IMG/VR virus record: IMGVR_UViG_3300042391_000568
Span: 1-57,396 of that record
DNA: 57,396 nucleotides
Strand: one strand, 5' to 3'
From: a virus
Part shown: positions 8,996 through 16,758 of the stretch, in pieces
How positions within the stretch are numbered: the first letter of the stretch is position 1
How the letters are laid out: each line of letters starts with the position of its first letter
The notes under the pieces: generated by a model
What the model saw: only the letters and a program-made list of their open reading frames with translations
What the model was told of the DNA's origin: nothing
Databases searched by the model: none
Translations under genes and position numbers: made by a program

Positions 8996-9714
8996 TATGC
9001 CGATAATTGTACCTCTACTAAATAATATTTACATACAAAATCATCAATGATGAAACTGATATGTGCTAATCCTTTAGAAGATACTAATAATTTAGCCGAT
9101 GTTGCTTCTTTGTTTGCAGTTAAAATCTCTTTCAAATACTTTGCAGAGAATGAAATTGCTTTAACATCACTTGCATAGTTTTCTACTGCTTTGAATGTAA
9201 TTCTGTTTGAGTTTACATTTGAGTAACCCATAACAATGTTCAAATTACCTTTCTCAGTTAATACTGTAAATGTATCAACATCACTCAATGCGTTTTTAGC
9301 TTTGATGAATTTGTCGATAAACTTACCATCTAAATCGATTTCAATATCAAATGGTGGTAATGATTTTAGTTCAGGTACATTTGGGATAACACTTAAATCT
9401 GCTAATTGATAAGCTGCTTTAATATCATCACTACCTAAACCTAATGCGATTGATTTATCCTCAATCTTTTGAACTTCTAAATTAACATCATCACCTAACA
9501 CCGATAACATTTTGTTTAGATTAGAAGTCGTATAGATACCTAACTCTGCATTTTCAAAGTTAAAGTTATCTAATGTGATTTCACCTAATACTGTTTTGTC
9601 ATCTGCGATAAACTTTGTTGATAATTTTTGACCATCGGTAGTCCATGTAACCGATTCAACTAATCCAGCTAAATTGTATTTGCTGATAAAGCGTGTAATT
9701 CTTGTTTTGTTCAT
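8995..9714 (-). CDS. 45: DNA sliding clamp, T4 gp45-like
   Basis: A 239-residue protein close in length to T4 gp45 (228). The fold signature is weak in sequence but clear in context: alternating strands with NFENAELGIYTTSNLNKML, an acidic inter-domain region and a C-terminal FVCKYYLVEV strand. It would form the trimeric ring that tethers polymerase to DNA. It lies next to the polymerase gene, as in T4-like phages, and has its own promoter at 9737-9768. Confidence 0.8.
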   Translation of the reverse strand: MNKTRITRFISKYNLAGLVESVTWTTDGQKLSTKFIADDKTVLGEITLDNFNFENAELGIYTTSNLNKMLSVLGDDVNLEVQKIEDKSIALGLGSDDIKAAYQLADLSVIPNVPELKSLPPFDIEIDLDGKFIDKFIKAKNALSDVDTFTVLTEKGNLNIVMGYSNVNSNRITFKAVENYASDVKAISFSAKYLKEILTANKEATSAKLLVSSKGLAHISFIIDDFVCKYYLVEVQLSA

Positions 9715-9736
9715 TTTTTTATGTTTTATTATATAA

Positions 9737-9768
9737 TAAAGATACGATTTTTATTCCATTCTACCAAA
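9737..9768 (-). promoter_or_regulatory. Early-type promoter for the sliding clamp
   Basis: The minus strand reads TTTGGTAG, 16 nt, then TATCTTTA. The distance between TTTG and TA is 20 nt, within the 19-21 nt known for Bacteroidetes -33/-7 promoters. The -7 box ends 22 nt before the clamp ATG. Confidence 0.75.
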
Positions 9769-9771
9769 TTT

Positions 9772-12297
9772 TTAGAAGGAAAAGAATTCCTCTAATTTCT
9801 TTGAACTGAATGATGATTTTTCCCATCCTAATGCCTTATAGAAATCATCCATTTTATTCTCTAATTCTGCCTCAAATATCTTATCCACATCAATATACTT
9901 TTGGATAAATTCTAATATCTCTGGTGGGTCTTGATAACCTTTGAATGCGGTTGTTTCCAAACTTAATGGATTTTGTTTTAGATATACCCACTTAATCTTA
10001 TCACCATCTTTCATTGGTTCAAACTTAAAAGGACAATTAAAGTGTTTAAGTAATCTATTGTAAGTAATTCCAGCCTTAATGTGTGCAGGTGTTCCTTTCT
10101 CAAAATCACCTAATTGTTTATTCTTACCACGTTTATCATATCTACTAATTTCCTTAACTGCACCACCCTTTGCAATAAGTGCCACATCTAAACCGGCTAA
10201 TGATAATTTGAAATCTCTTAATTCATTATCTACACTTTCGTTTGATTTACCTTGTAGAATATCTCGTAACATTCTCGCCATAAAATCTTGGAATGCTTTT
10301 GGAAATGATGAACGAACTACATCCAAACCTTTCACATCTAACTTATCCATCGGTAAACCATTTGCTGCAACTATCCATTGTGCATATCGTTTTTTTGCAA
10401 TCCATATACCTGCTTTACTGATATATTCCTTTTTAATTTCAAATCTATGTTTGTTGATATTAAAGAACTTAACTGCCATCATATCATAAAACTTATTTAA
10501 GAAATCCTGTACTTCACCTGCTATATCATCAATCTTTTCTGTCATTGCCACATCATCAAACTCTGTCCAATTAGGGAATCTATGTTTAACTAATGGTAAT
10601 GCTGAAAAGAATACTGAATCCGTATCGATGTATATGTTGTAATCATCATTCGTTCCCAACTCTTTGTTATACTTAATATTCACCATCTTAGCAGTATTCT
10701 TAATCACCGTCTGACCTGTTGTAGTTACCGCTGCTGCATTATCCACATCATAAAAGCGAAACGCTGGTAATCCCAATACTCCATATAAAGAGTTAAGTAA
10801 AATCTTTTGAACCAATTGTCTTTTAGCATAGAATTCATGTTGTTGTTTATTACCTTCCTTACCAAATTTCTTTTCTAATTTACGGAACTCCACACGTTGC
10901 GAGAACCACTCATCTAATATATCTGCAATAAGACCTGGTTTATCTTGTGTGTATAATACGCCATTAGATGATATAGATAAATTTTCCTCACTCAATTCTT
11001 TTCTCAATTCTTCGGTAGTATAATTAAGTGCCGTATGTTCTATGTTCCATACTCTATAATCACCTTTAACGAATGCTTCTGCATCAAAGTTTGCAATCTT
11101 ACCCACCTTTGTTTCAGGACTGATATTCAGGCTCATAATGATTGATGGATATAGTGATGTTAAATCCAAATCATATAACCAATCATACTTACCTGGTATC
11201 GGGTCTTTTACATATGCTCCAATGAAACCCTGCTCACCACTCTCTTTTAGAGCCTCCATTTGTTCTCTCCTATCGGCAGGTTTGTTTGGTGCTACTAAAT
11301 TTCTTTTCTTTAAATAGTTCAAACAAGCTCCCTCTAAGTATTTAGATGAGAACATATAATCCTCATATGGAACGTGGCCGGCGTGACAAATACCTCGACA
11401 CAAGTCAATATATTGTAATTTTTTATCAAACTCTACTACTAATTCCACATCGACAATGTTATACTCAATGAACTTCTCTAAATCTTCTTTGAATAAATCA
11501 TCTAAACTTCCTTCGTATGCAATTTTCTCTCTACCTAATTCTTTTTTTGCAATATAATTCAATGCGTAAGATGGCATTAGTGAATATGTAAACTTCTTAT
11601 ATAGAGTAATGTAATCTAAAATAGATACCCCAGCTAAACTCCACTTCTTTCTATAAGGTGAATAGAATCCATCTCTAATTGGTGATAATCTATACGCGTT
11701 TTGCTTACCCAATACATTAACTAAACGATTGAATAAATATGGAATATCAAATGCATCAATGTTCCATCCGGTTAAGATTGAAGGATTGATATGCTCGTAG
11801 ACTGTTAGGAATGCATTAAGTAATTCTCTCTCACTCTTAAATGATTTAATAATACGATTATCTTTTTTGATTGTATTTTGTAACTTACCTTCTTTATCTA
11901 AAACTAATGCGTAGTAGGTATCGGTAGGTCCATCATGTAATGCGATTGCTGTAATTTCATTCTCAGCTTTCTCTACATCCGGCAATCCACTTTCCATTTC
12001 TACCTCAATATCAAACGTAAGCACCACGTGACCTTCCGATGGTAAATCACTTTCTGAATATAAATCTACTAAGATACGGGTTGTTTCGGGTACATCTGTT
12101 TCGTAATACGCCGGGTCATCCTTTTGGAACTCATAGATTTTAGTAACCTTTGTTCCATCTAATGCCGTTGATTGTCCTCGCTCTGCCGGTGCGTAAGCGT
12201 AGTTAAATGTTTTATATGGGAATGTTTGATACCCTAATTTATCATCCCAAAGATGGACTAAATCTTTTCCTTTTTGTAAGTAGACGTTTTGATACAT
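9772..12297 (-). CDS. 43: Replicative DNA polymerase, family B (T4 gp43-like)
   Basis: An 841-residue family B polymerase with both activities. Proofreading exonuclease motifs are FDIEVE near 95-100 (Exo I), GWNIDAFDIPYLFN near 177-190 (Exo II) and YNIVDVELV near 280 (Exo III). Polymerase motifs are DLTSLYPSII near 378 (A), KILLNSLYG (B), YIDTDSVFF (C) and the KKRY box. No intein or truncation is seen; it is a little shorter than T4 gp43 (898). A promoter with its -7 box only 6 nt from the ATG lies upstream, implying a nearly leaderless message. Confidence 0.96.
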   Translation of the reverse strand: MYQNVYLQKGKDLVHLWDDKLGYQTFPYKTFNYAYAPAERGQSTALDGTKVTKIYEFQKDDPAYYETDVPETTRILVDLYSESDLPSEGHVVLTFDIEVEMESGLPDVEKAENEITAIALHDGPTDTYYALVLDKEGKLQNTIKKDNRIIKSFKSERELLNAFLTVYEHINPSILTGWNIDAFDIPYLFNRLVNVLGKQNAYRLSPIRDGFYSPYRKKWSLAGVSILDYITLYKKFTYSLMPSYALNYIAKKELGREKIAYEGSLDDLFKEDLEKFIEYNIVDVELVVEFDKKLQYIDLCRGICHAGHVPYEDYMFSSKYLEGACLNYLKKRNLVAPNKPADRREQMEALKESGEQGFIGAYVKDPIPGKYDWLYDLDLTSLYPSIIMSLNISPETKVGKIANFDAEAFVKGDYRVWNIEHTALNYTTEELRKELSEENLSISSNGVLYTQDKPGLIADILDEWFSQRVEFRKLEKKFGKEGNKQQHEFYAKRQLVQKILLNSLYGVLGLPAFRFYDVDNAAAVTTTGQTVIKNTAKMVNIKYNKELGTNDDYNIYIDTDSVFFSALPLVKHRFPNWTEFDDVAMTEKIDDIAGEVQDFLNKFYDMMAVKFFNINKHRFEIKKEYISKAGIWIAKKRYAQWIVAANGLPMDKLDVKGLDVVRSSFPKAFQDFMARMLRDILQGKSNESVDNELRDFKLSLAGLDVALIAKGGAVKEISRYDKRGKNKQLGDFEKGTPAHIKAGITYNRLLKHFNCPFKFEPMKDGDKIKWVYLKQNPLSLETTAFKGYQDPPEILEFIQKYIDVDKIFEAELENKMDDFYKALGWEKSSFSSKKLEEFFSF

Positions 12298-12303
12298 ATG
12301 TTA

Positions 12304-12335
12304 TAAAAATACAACAAATTATCCTAATAACCAAA
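12304..12335 (-). promoter_or_regulatory. Early-type promoter for DNA polymerase
   Basis: TTTGGTTA, 16 nt, TATTTTTA on the minus strand. The -33 box begins directly after the stop codon of the upstream gene (12336), and the -7 box ends 6 nt from the gp43 ATG. This leaves only a few bases for a 5' leader. Confidence 0.7.
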
Positions 12336-12866
12336 TTATTTAATCTTTAATTTGAATTTCTTACCCGATGGGATTGAGTATATTGCAAAGATAGGAGTTA
12401 CTTGAAATTGTATATCTCGCATTCTATTAGTGTATGATTGCCACATTTCTTTTTCTAAATAAGCAATAGTCATATGTGGTCTATATTCTGTAAATTCGTT
12501 TGAGTTTGGTAATTTGCTCAATAGTTGATGTGCTTTTTCTAAACCATCACCCACTGCATCCATTTTTAATACATCATAATTATCACTTTCAAAGACTGAT
12601 ACATTACTTAGTTGTATATCTGCGAAATGAACTCTATCTAACAATTGTTGAACTATTTGTGGAGTTACATTAGAATGCAATCCATAAAGTAAAGTGACGT
12701 GTGGTTCTGTTTCTTTACCATACTTACCACTGCCATCATCATACACATCTTTGTCATCTATAATACCAGTCAGTTGACTTTCATTAAAATCAAAGTATAA
12801 CATTACACATCCATATTCGTAAGGACCGTTTTTAATTTCTTTAAGTATTTTTCTTAACTTAATCAT
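12336..12866 (-). CDS. 2H phosphoesterase (2'-5' RNA ligase-like)
   Basis: A 176-residue protein with the two HxT/S-type catalytic motifs of the 2H superfamily: EPHVTLLYGL near residue 55 and YRPHMTIAYLEKE near 135. Members hydrolyse 2',3'-cyclic phosphates or 2'-5' linkages. Known phage members include Acb1, which degrades cyclic oligonucleotide signals of CBASS defence, and others act on tRNA ends. Which applies here cannot be decided from sequence. The start overlaps the upstream gene stop by 4 nt, so it is co-translated with the 2OG-oxygenase-like protein. Confidence 0.82.
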   Translation of the reverse strand: MIKLRKILKEIKNGPYEYGCVMLYFDFNESQLTGIIDDKDVYDDGSGKYGKETEPHVTLLYGLHSNVTPQIVQQLLDRVHFADIQLSNVSVFESDNYDVLKMDAVGDGLEKAHQLLSKLPNSNEFTEYRPHMTIAYLEKEMWQSYTNRMRDIQFQVTPIFAIYSIPSGKKFKLKIK

Positions 12867-13360
12867 ATTACCTTTTCGAACATATCGTTTATTATTTTTT
12901 TATTTTCCATTGTATTTTCAATATCAAATATTAATGCAATTCTATTTTTAGTTCCCAAATTATTTACTTTATGTTTGTTTTGTATACTAAAATGATAAAT
13001 GTATCCAGGAAACATTACAAATTCATATACTGCACTCATTTCTTCAACATAACTTAATACCAATTCATTGGTTATGATTGGCATTATAAATCGTAATTTA
13101 TCAGTATCGTTGTCGTCTACATGCCAATCTATATTTTTATTAGATGATTGAAAATGTAGTTTAAAATTTAATAAAGGGAATATTGAATTAAAGTATTCAA
13201 ATGTAGTTTTGTAAACCGGATGTGATTCTAAAAAATTAGAGTCATTTATATAATCATTAACTCCATTGTGATTAGAATGTGATTGTATATAATTACTATT
13301 TAAAGATTCATTTAATAAATTGTTAAATGTGATATTATCGTATTTTAATTTAACTAGCAT
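12863..13360 (-). CDS. Putative 2OG-Fe(II) oxygenase, Asp/Asn hydroxylase-like
   Basis: A 165-residue protein. Residues around 80 read IDWHVDDNDTDKLRFIMPI, an HxD iron site followed by the arginine typical of aspartyl/asparaginyl hydroxylase-like folds. Around 130 it has a second His, then NNLGTKNRIALIFD, giving the distal His and the 2-oxoglutarate-binding Arg. This order suggests an Fe(II)/2OG dioxygenase with a small cupin core. Substrate unknown. It shares a base with the nucleosidase gene upstream and overlaps the 2H gene downstream, forming a tight three-gene set. Confidence 0.6.
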   Translation of the reverse strand: MLVKLKYDNITFNNLLNESLNSNYIQSHSNHNGVNDYINDSNFLESHPVYKTTFEYFNSIFPLLNFKLHFQSSNKNIDWHVDDNDTDKLRFIMPIITNELVLSYVEEMSAVYEFVMFPGYIYHFSIQNKHKVNNLGTKNRIALIFDIENTMENKKIINDMFEKVI

Positions 13361-13917
13361 TAGCTTACTTTAAAATCTTCTTTTAATTTTTCTAAGAATT
13401 TTGCTATTCCTTTATTGTGATTTTTTTTCCAATCATTTGCATCACCATTATCCGAAATAAATTTATATGAAACAAAATCAAAACCATATATTTTACATAC
13501 TTTTGCAATTGAATATGCTTCCATATCACATATGGAACGTTTTGTATTACTTTGAAACGTATCAGTTGTAAAACATACATCACTATTACCAAATGTTAAA
13601 ATTCCTGCTTCTAATTTAGGGTGAATTATATCATCAAATGGAGTAACATATTTTTTTGCAAATTGCTTAGTATCTATATCACCTTGTTGAAATTGTAAAC
13701 ATTTAATAAGTTCACCAATTTTATAATCAGATGAACCAGCTGAACCAAAGTTTATTACTATTGTTTCGGTTGGTGATAAATCTTTTAATATTTCAGTTGC
13801 TTTAATTGCTGCATTTACTTTACCAACCCCAGTGTATATAACATCCACTCCCATTGGTTCTAATCCTTTTGGAAACTCACTTGGTAATGCAACAAACAAT
13901 TTTATTCTCATACTCAT
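13360..13917 (-). CDS. Nucleoside phosphorylase/nucleosidase-family protein
   Basis: A 185-residue member of the PNP/MTAN fold. Visible are the N-terminal LFVALPSEF strand, YTGVGKVNAAIKAT (phosphate/ribose loop), INFGSAGSS, and CDMEAYSIAKVCKIYG followed by KFISDNGD with the catalytic Asp. This pattern matches MTA/SAH nucleosidases better than phosphorylases, although it is shorter than the usual 230 residues. It could salvage purines, remove SAH made by the phage methyltransferases, or deplete a nucleotide signal. The start is taken as MSMRIK at 13917; MRIK at 13911 is equally possible. Confidence 0.75.
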   Translation of the reverse strand: MSMRIKLFVALPSEFPKGLEPMGVDVIYTGVGKVNAAIKATEILKDLSPTETIVINFGSAGSSDYKIGELIKCLQFQQGDIDTKQFAKKYVTPFDDIIHPKLEAGILTFGNSDVCFTTDTFQSNTKRSICDMEAYSIAKVCKIYGFDFVSYKFISDNGDANDWKKNHNKGIAKFLEKLKEDFKVS

Positions 13918-13926
13918 AAATATACA

Positions 13927-14952
13927 CTATTTTTGAAACATATCCCATTTTAAGATAACATCTTCTGTGAACTTTTTGTAATTACAACTACTAACATGTC
14001 CCGTATGTCCTATTTCTCCAGTTAATAATGCGTTTTCTAATTTAGTTTGACTACCATATTTTTGATATTCCATCCATAGTGGATTAAAATCGATATCCGT
14101 ACTTTTTATTTGATTTCTGATTGTCCATTCAAATACTCCACCATATTTATGTAATCCTTCCTCTTCAAAAAACCAGCAATATTTATCCCAATCAATTGAA
14201 TCATATAAATATTTTGCATATGGATAATCATCTACTCTAAGTTTGGTATCATCCCAAGTATTTATAATATCTTTATCTTCAAAAATACCTTTAATCATTT
14301 TTTGTTTAGTAGGATATCCACCTGGCATTAAACCATAATCATATTTTAATGAAAATGAATTATGCATAAAGAAACATTTTAATTCAATACCATTTGCTTT
14401 ACAAAATTGAATTAAATAATCAAAATATTCCAACCATTCTATATATCTACTTTCATCATTATACAATGTTTCTAAGTAGGATTGATTGTATTGAAATACT
14501 CTTGGACTTTCCCTTTCAATTGAAGAATATTTCATATCGGGTATAGCTAAGTTTAACCAATATCCATTTTGACCTGAAAATTCTTTTTCTTTTAAATAAT
14601 CGTTTACAAAATCGGCATGCTTTTCAAATTCAATATAAGGAGTAAGTTCCTTTGAAATAAAATGGGTACGTCTGAAATAAGATGACCATTGTATAATCAT
14701 ACTGATTTCTTTTGGGTCAACTCCGTTTTTTATTAGTTCTTTAGCTTTGTATAATGCAGAACGAACAATCATTGAATTATTATTACCCGGACTACCCATG
14801 TTGTATATTTTGAGCTCCGGTAAAATTCTTTGTAACCAATGTGGATAGTACCACATTTGTTTATCATCTCTTAAAAATGTATCATCACTACGATGGTAAT
14901 TAACCCTTGCCGATGATGTAAATGAACAACCCGATGTAATTAAATATTTCAT
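13927..14952 (-). CDS. SGNH-hydrolase-like protein (copy 1)
   Basis: About 341 residues from MKYLITSGCSFT at 14952; a longer frame from 14991 would run into the tRNA-like element, so I reject it. GCSFT near residue 8 is the SGNH block I nucleophile region, NMGSPGNNNS near 53 looks like blocks II/III, and HKYGG near 265 may be the late His block. Many phages carry such proteins; some modify surface glycans, but the substrate is unknown. A second, shorter SGNH protein lies at 21221. Confidence 0.6.
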   Translation of the reverse strand: MKYLITSGCSFTSSARVNYHRSDDTFLRDDKQMWYYPHWLQRILPELKIYNMGSPGNNNSMIVRSALYKAKELIKNGVDPKEISMIIQWSSYFRRTHFISKELTPYIEFEKHADFVNDYLKEKEFSGQNGYWLNLAIPDMKYSSIERESPRVFQYNQSYLETLYNDESRYIEWLEYFDYLIQFCKANGIELKCFFMHNSFSLKYDYGLMPGGYPTKQKMIKGIFEDKDIINTWDDTKLRVDDYPYAKYLYDSIDWDKYCWFFEEEGLHKYGGVFEWTIRNQIKSTDIDFNPLWMEYQKYGSQTKLENALLTGEIGHTGHVSSCNYKKFTEDVILKWDMFQK

Positions 14953-14964
14953 ACTTTTAATTTG

Positions 14965-15114
14965 CTGTAAGGGATGGATTCGAACCACCACAGGGAGATT
15001 CGGAAAGTAACATTGATGCTTGCAAGCTGGTGGTCAACCCCATATTACTTTTCTATTTCTATGTCCCTATCCTCGAGACGAGAGGACATGTCTGCCAAAT
15101 TTCAACACCTTACA
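14965..15114 (-). other. tRNA-like element with a large internal insertion
   Basis: The ends read as a tRNA: 5' TGTAAGG pairs with 3' CCTTACA, and a canonical T-arm GGTGG-TTCGAAT-CCATC precedes the 3' strand. The 5' part continues as a Leu/Ser-like D-arm (TTGAAATTTGGCAGACA). The span is 150 nt, about 65 nt longer than a class II tRNA. The interior folds on its own: TCCTC-TCGTCTC-GAGGA, and AAAGTAA/TTACTTT enclosing TTGA/TCAA. I cannot assign an anticodon safely. It could be an interrupted tRNA-Leu, a fusion of two tRNA remnants, or a tRNA-like regulatory RNA. Confidence 0.5.
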
Positions 15115-15319
15115 ATTTTTTATATACATTACTATTAACCGGTAAGGCTAATGAGTTATTGTGATATAATATTTTTCCGTCATCCGAAAAACCGGTGATT
15201 GTTATTATCTCATCTTTATCTACATTGGCTAACATTTTATTACCCAACTTATCCGATATGATTAATAATTTATCACCAATTACTAAATCTACATTAAATT
15301 TATTTGTTACCTTTTCCAT
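15110..15319 (-). CDS. Small protein of unknown function
   Basis: A 69-residue acidic/basic mixed protein without Cys or membrane segment. A segment VIGDKLLIISDKLGNKMLA near residue 13 suggests a small beta barrel (KOW/SH3-like), but this is only an impression. It overlaps the 71-residue gene upstream by 20 nt, and its stop overlaps the 5' end of the tRNA-like element by 5 nt. Function unknown. Confidence 0.5.
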   Translation of the reverse strand: MEKVTNKFNVDLVIGDKLLIISDKLGNKMLANVDKDEIITITGFSDDGKILYHNNSLALPVNSNVYKKL

Positions 15320-15515
15320 TATCTTTTGTTAGGTCTAAAGTAGCGTTATGATGCATTCTAATTTGGTCGCTTCGGTAATGTCTAACAATACCACCATCAC
15401 ATATAACTATACACCAAATATCGTTTTCAAATGGTCCTCCATTCGTAACATAAATTGCGTAACCTTCTTTATCACCTTCCACTATAACTGGAATTGGATT
15501 TTTAAATTCTAACAT
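15300..15515 (-). CDS. Small protein of unknown function
   Basis: A 71-residue protein, beta-rich by eye (PIPVIVEGDKEGYAIYV, WCIVICDGGIVRHYRSDQI). The phrase ending in HYRSDQI resembles small phage proteins that bind nucleic acid, but no family is recognised. It lies between tRNA-Ser and the 69-residue gene, with 20 nt overlap to the latter. Confidence 0.5.
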   Translation of the reverse strand: MLEFKNPIPVIVEGDKEGYAIYVTNGGPFENDIWCIVICDGGIVRHYRSDQIRMHHNATLDLTKDNGKGNK

Positions 15516-15526
15516 AATCTAATTTG

Positions 15527-15611
15527 CGGAAGCTCAGGGATTCGAACCCCAGATACCTTTCAGTATGACGGTTTTCAAGACCGTTCCATTCAACCACTCT
15601 GGCAAGCTTCC
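15527..15611 (-). tRNA. tRNA-Ser(UGA)
   Basis: Acceptor GGAAGCT/AGCTTCC, anticodon stem ACGGT/ACCGT with loop CTTGAAA, a long class II variable arm, T-arm GGTTCGAATCC. Only a partial CA follows the discriminator base. Confidence 0.93.
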
Positions 15612-15616
15612 TATTA

Positions 15617-15886
15617 TTAATAGATATGTGTTTCTTCGTTTCTGAAATCACTCGTATCTAATTCAAATCTATTTTGTCTTATTCTAGCTTCCTCTGCTGC
15701 TTTATACCATCTAATCCAGGTCAAAGATGCATCAATAGGTGCCAATACCCATGCCATCATCAATACCATAATAGTATCCAATTCAGGAGAACCACCGGTA
15801 GGGTCATTTGAATATCGTTTGTCTAAGTTTTTAAATAACTGATAGAAACAATAAATAACACAAATTACATAATAACTAACTAACAT
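15617..15886 (-). CDS. Small membrane protein
   Basis: An 89-residue protein with two hydrophobic segments, at residues 2-18 (LVSYYVICVIYCFYQLF) and about 38-58 (IMVLMMAWVLAPIDASLTWI), and a charged C-terminus. This suggests a two-pass inner-membrane protein. Function unknown. It sits between tRNA-Ser and a 56-residue gene, which overlaps its start region by 11 nt. Confidence 0.5.
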   Translation of the reverse strand: MLVSYYVICVIYCFYQLFKNLDKRYSNDPTGGSPELDTIMVLMMAWVLAPIDASLTWIRWYKAAEEARIRQNRFELDTSDFRNEETHIY

Positions 15887-16046
15887 AACTTTCTTTTTTA
15901 GGTTTTATTGAAATTTTTATACTTTCTTCTTTTATATGAGGATTTACTTTTATAGTTGTTGCACCATTTTTTTTATCGTGCATAAACACATAACTATGTA
16001 CTTCTTTACCTATTAATTTTGCAATATTTTCTTTTGTAATCTCCAT
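15876..16046 (-). CDS. Small protein, 56 residues, unknown
   Basis: The frame MEITKENIAKLIGKEV... ends ...KPKKESYVS and is lysine-rich. A strong early-type promoter lies at 16054-16085, with its -7 box ending about 8 nt before the start codon, which supports the gene despite its size. It overlaps the downstream membrane-protein gene by 11 nt. No family recognised. Confidence 0.5.
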   Translation of the reverse strand: MEITKENIAKLIGKEVHSYVFMHDKKNGATTIKVNPHIKEESIKISIKPKKESYVS

Positions 16047-16053
16047 TGTTCAT

Positions 16054-16085
16054 TAAATATACAAAAAATAAATTATACTACCAAA
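16054..16085 (-). promoter_or_regulatory. Early-type promoter for the 56-residue gene
   Basis: TTTGGTAG, 16 nt, TATATTTA on the minus strand, just downstream of tRNA-Met. Same spacing as the gp43, gp45 and gp32 promoters. Confidence 0.7.
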
Positions 16086-16101
16086 TTTAGTAAAGTATTT
16101 G

Positions 16102-16175
16102 TGGGAAAGAATGGATTTGAACCAATGACCTTCGCATTATGAGTGCGCTGCTCTAACCATCTGAGCTACATTCCC
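16102..16175 (-). tRNA. tRNA-Met(CAU), elongator type
   Basis: Acceptor GGGAATG with 3' CTTTCCC (one U-U mismatch), D-arm GCTCAGATGGTTAGAGC, anticodon loop CTCATAA. It has a G1-C72 pair, so it is not an initiator. An Ile-type (modified CAU) identity cannot be excluded. Confidence 0.9.
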
Positions 16176-16176
16176 A

Positions 16177-16225
16177 TTATCGTTTAATCTAACGATAAAA
16201 TCTGATATCGTTTCTTTCAACGATA
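16177..16225 (-). repeat. Two tandem hairpins with the same stem
   Basis: Two hairpins, 16177-16198 (TTATCGTT-N6-AACGATAA) and 16206-16225 (TATCGTT-N6-AACGATA), share the same stem and differ in the loop. They lie between the terminator at 16222-16255 and the 5' end of tRNA-Met. They could be RNA-processing signals or a protein-binding site. Confidence 0.6.
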
Positions 16226-16255
16226 AAAAATAAGCAGGTGTGGAATCACCTACTT
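16222..16255 (-). terminator. Rho-independent terminator
   Basis: Minus strand AAGTAGGTG-ATTCCA-CACCTGCTT followed by ATTTTTTATC. One U.G pair is compatible only with the minus strand, fixing its direction. It ends the RNA block running from about 17025. Confidence 0.75.
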
Positions 16256-16405
16256 ATATAGTGAATGAGAAACATATGAATCTCTTGCGGCTATATCACC
16301 AAAGCCCATAAGTTTTGTAACGGCTGTGCGGTTTGTGTCCGGGCTAACCCAAGTTTCCATTTCATACTTAGCGTCTGTTCCGCCATTCTTACGAATCGTT
16401 ACAAT
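16250..16405 (-). other. Structured RNA or non-AUG small gene
   Basis: Between tRNA-Leu(UAA) and the terminator lies a GC-richer stretch. Read as RNA it has ATTC-GTAA-GAAT (GNRA loop), GGG-TTAG-CCC, and GTAACG pairing with CGTTAC about 80 nt on. Read as protein it gives about 50 open codons ending ...RDSYVSHSLYK then TAG, but there is no ATG until codon 15 (16360) and no ribosome site. I lean to structured RNA, weakly. Confidence 0.35.
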
Positions 16406-16406
16406 G

Positions 16407-16492
16407 TACCCCAGAACAGAATCGAACTGTCACTATCATTACTGATAACAAGATTTTAAGTCTTGCGCGTCTACCAATTTCGCCACCAGGGT
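16407..16492 (-). tRNA. tRNA-Leu(UAA)
   Basis: Acceptor ACCCTGG/CTGGGGT with wobbles, D-arm TGGCGAAATTGGTAGACG, anticodon CAAGA-CTTAAAA-TCTTG, long variable arm, 3' ACA. Confidence 0.93.
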
Positions 16493-16498
16493 ATTTCG

Positions 16499-16570
16499 TA
16501 GTCCGTCGTGGAATCGAACCACGAATATCTCATTAGAAGTGAGAAGTTATATCCATTTAACTAACAGACC
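16499..16570 (-). tRNA. tRNA-Arg(UCU)
   Basis: Acceptor GGTCTGT/ACGGACT, anticodon TCTCA-CTTCTAA-TGAGA, T-arm CGTGG-TTCGATT-CCACG. Confidence 0.92.
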
Positions 16571-16579
16571 TCTTTTATG

Positions 16580-16653
16580 CGGAATAGACGAGACTCGAAC
16601 TCGCGACCTCCGCCGTGACAGGGCGGCGTTCTAACCAACTGAACTACCATTCC
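16580..16653 (-). tRNA. tRNA-Asp(GUC)
   Basis: Acceptor GGAATGG/CTATTCC, anticodon CCGCC-CTGTCAC-GGCGG, discriminator G. Confidence 0.93.
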
Positions 16654-16656
16654 AAT

Positions 16657-16756
16657 AAGATGAGAGATTAACTACGTCTAATTAATCAATGTATTTACTA
16701 GCTGCATCTCGAGTGAACCGGTATTACGGATGCTCACTTTCATCTACTCTCATCTT
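16657..16756 (-). ncRNA. Structured spacer RNA between tRNA-Asp and tRNA-Thr
   Basis: A perfect 10-bp inverted repeat (16657-16666 and 16747-16756) closes a 100-nt domain. Inside, AGTGA...TCACT encloses CCG-TAATAC-CGG. The outer arms abut both tRNAs within 4 nt. No convincing ORF is present. It may be a processing structure or a small RNA. Confidence 0.5.
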
Positions 16757-16758
16757 TG

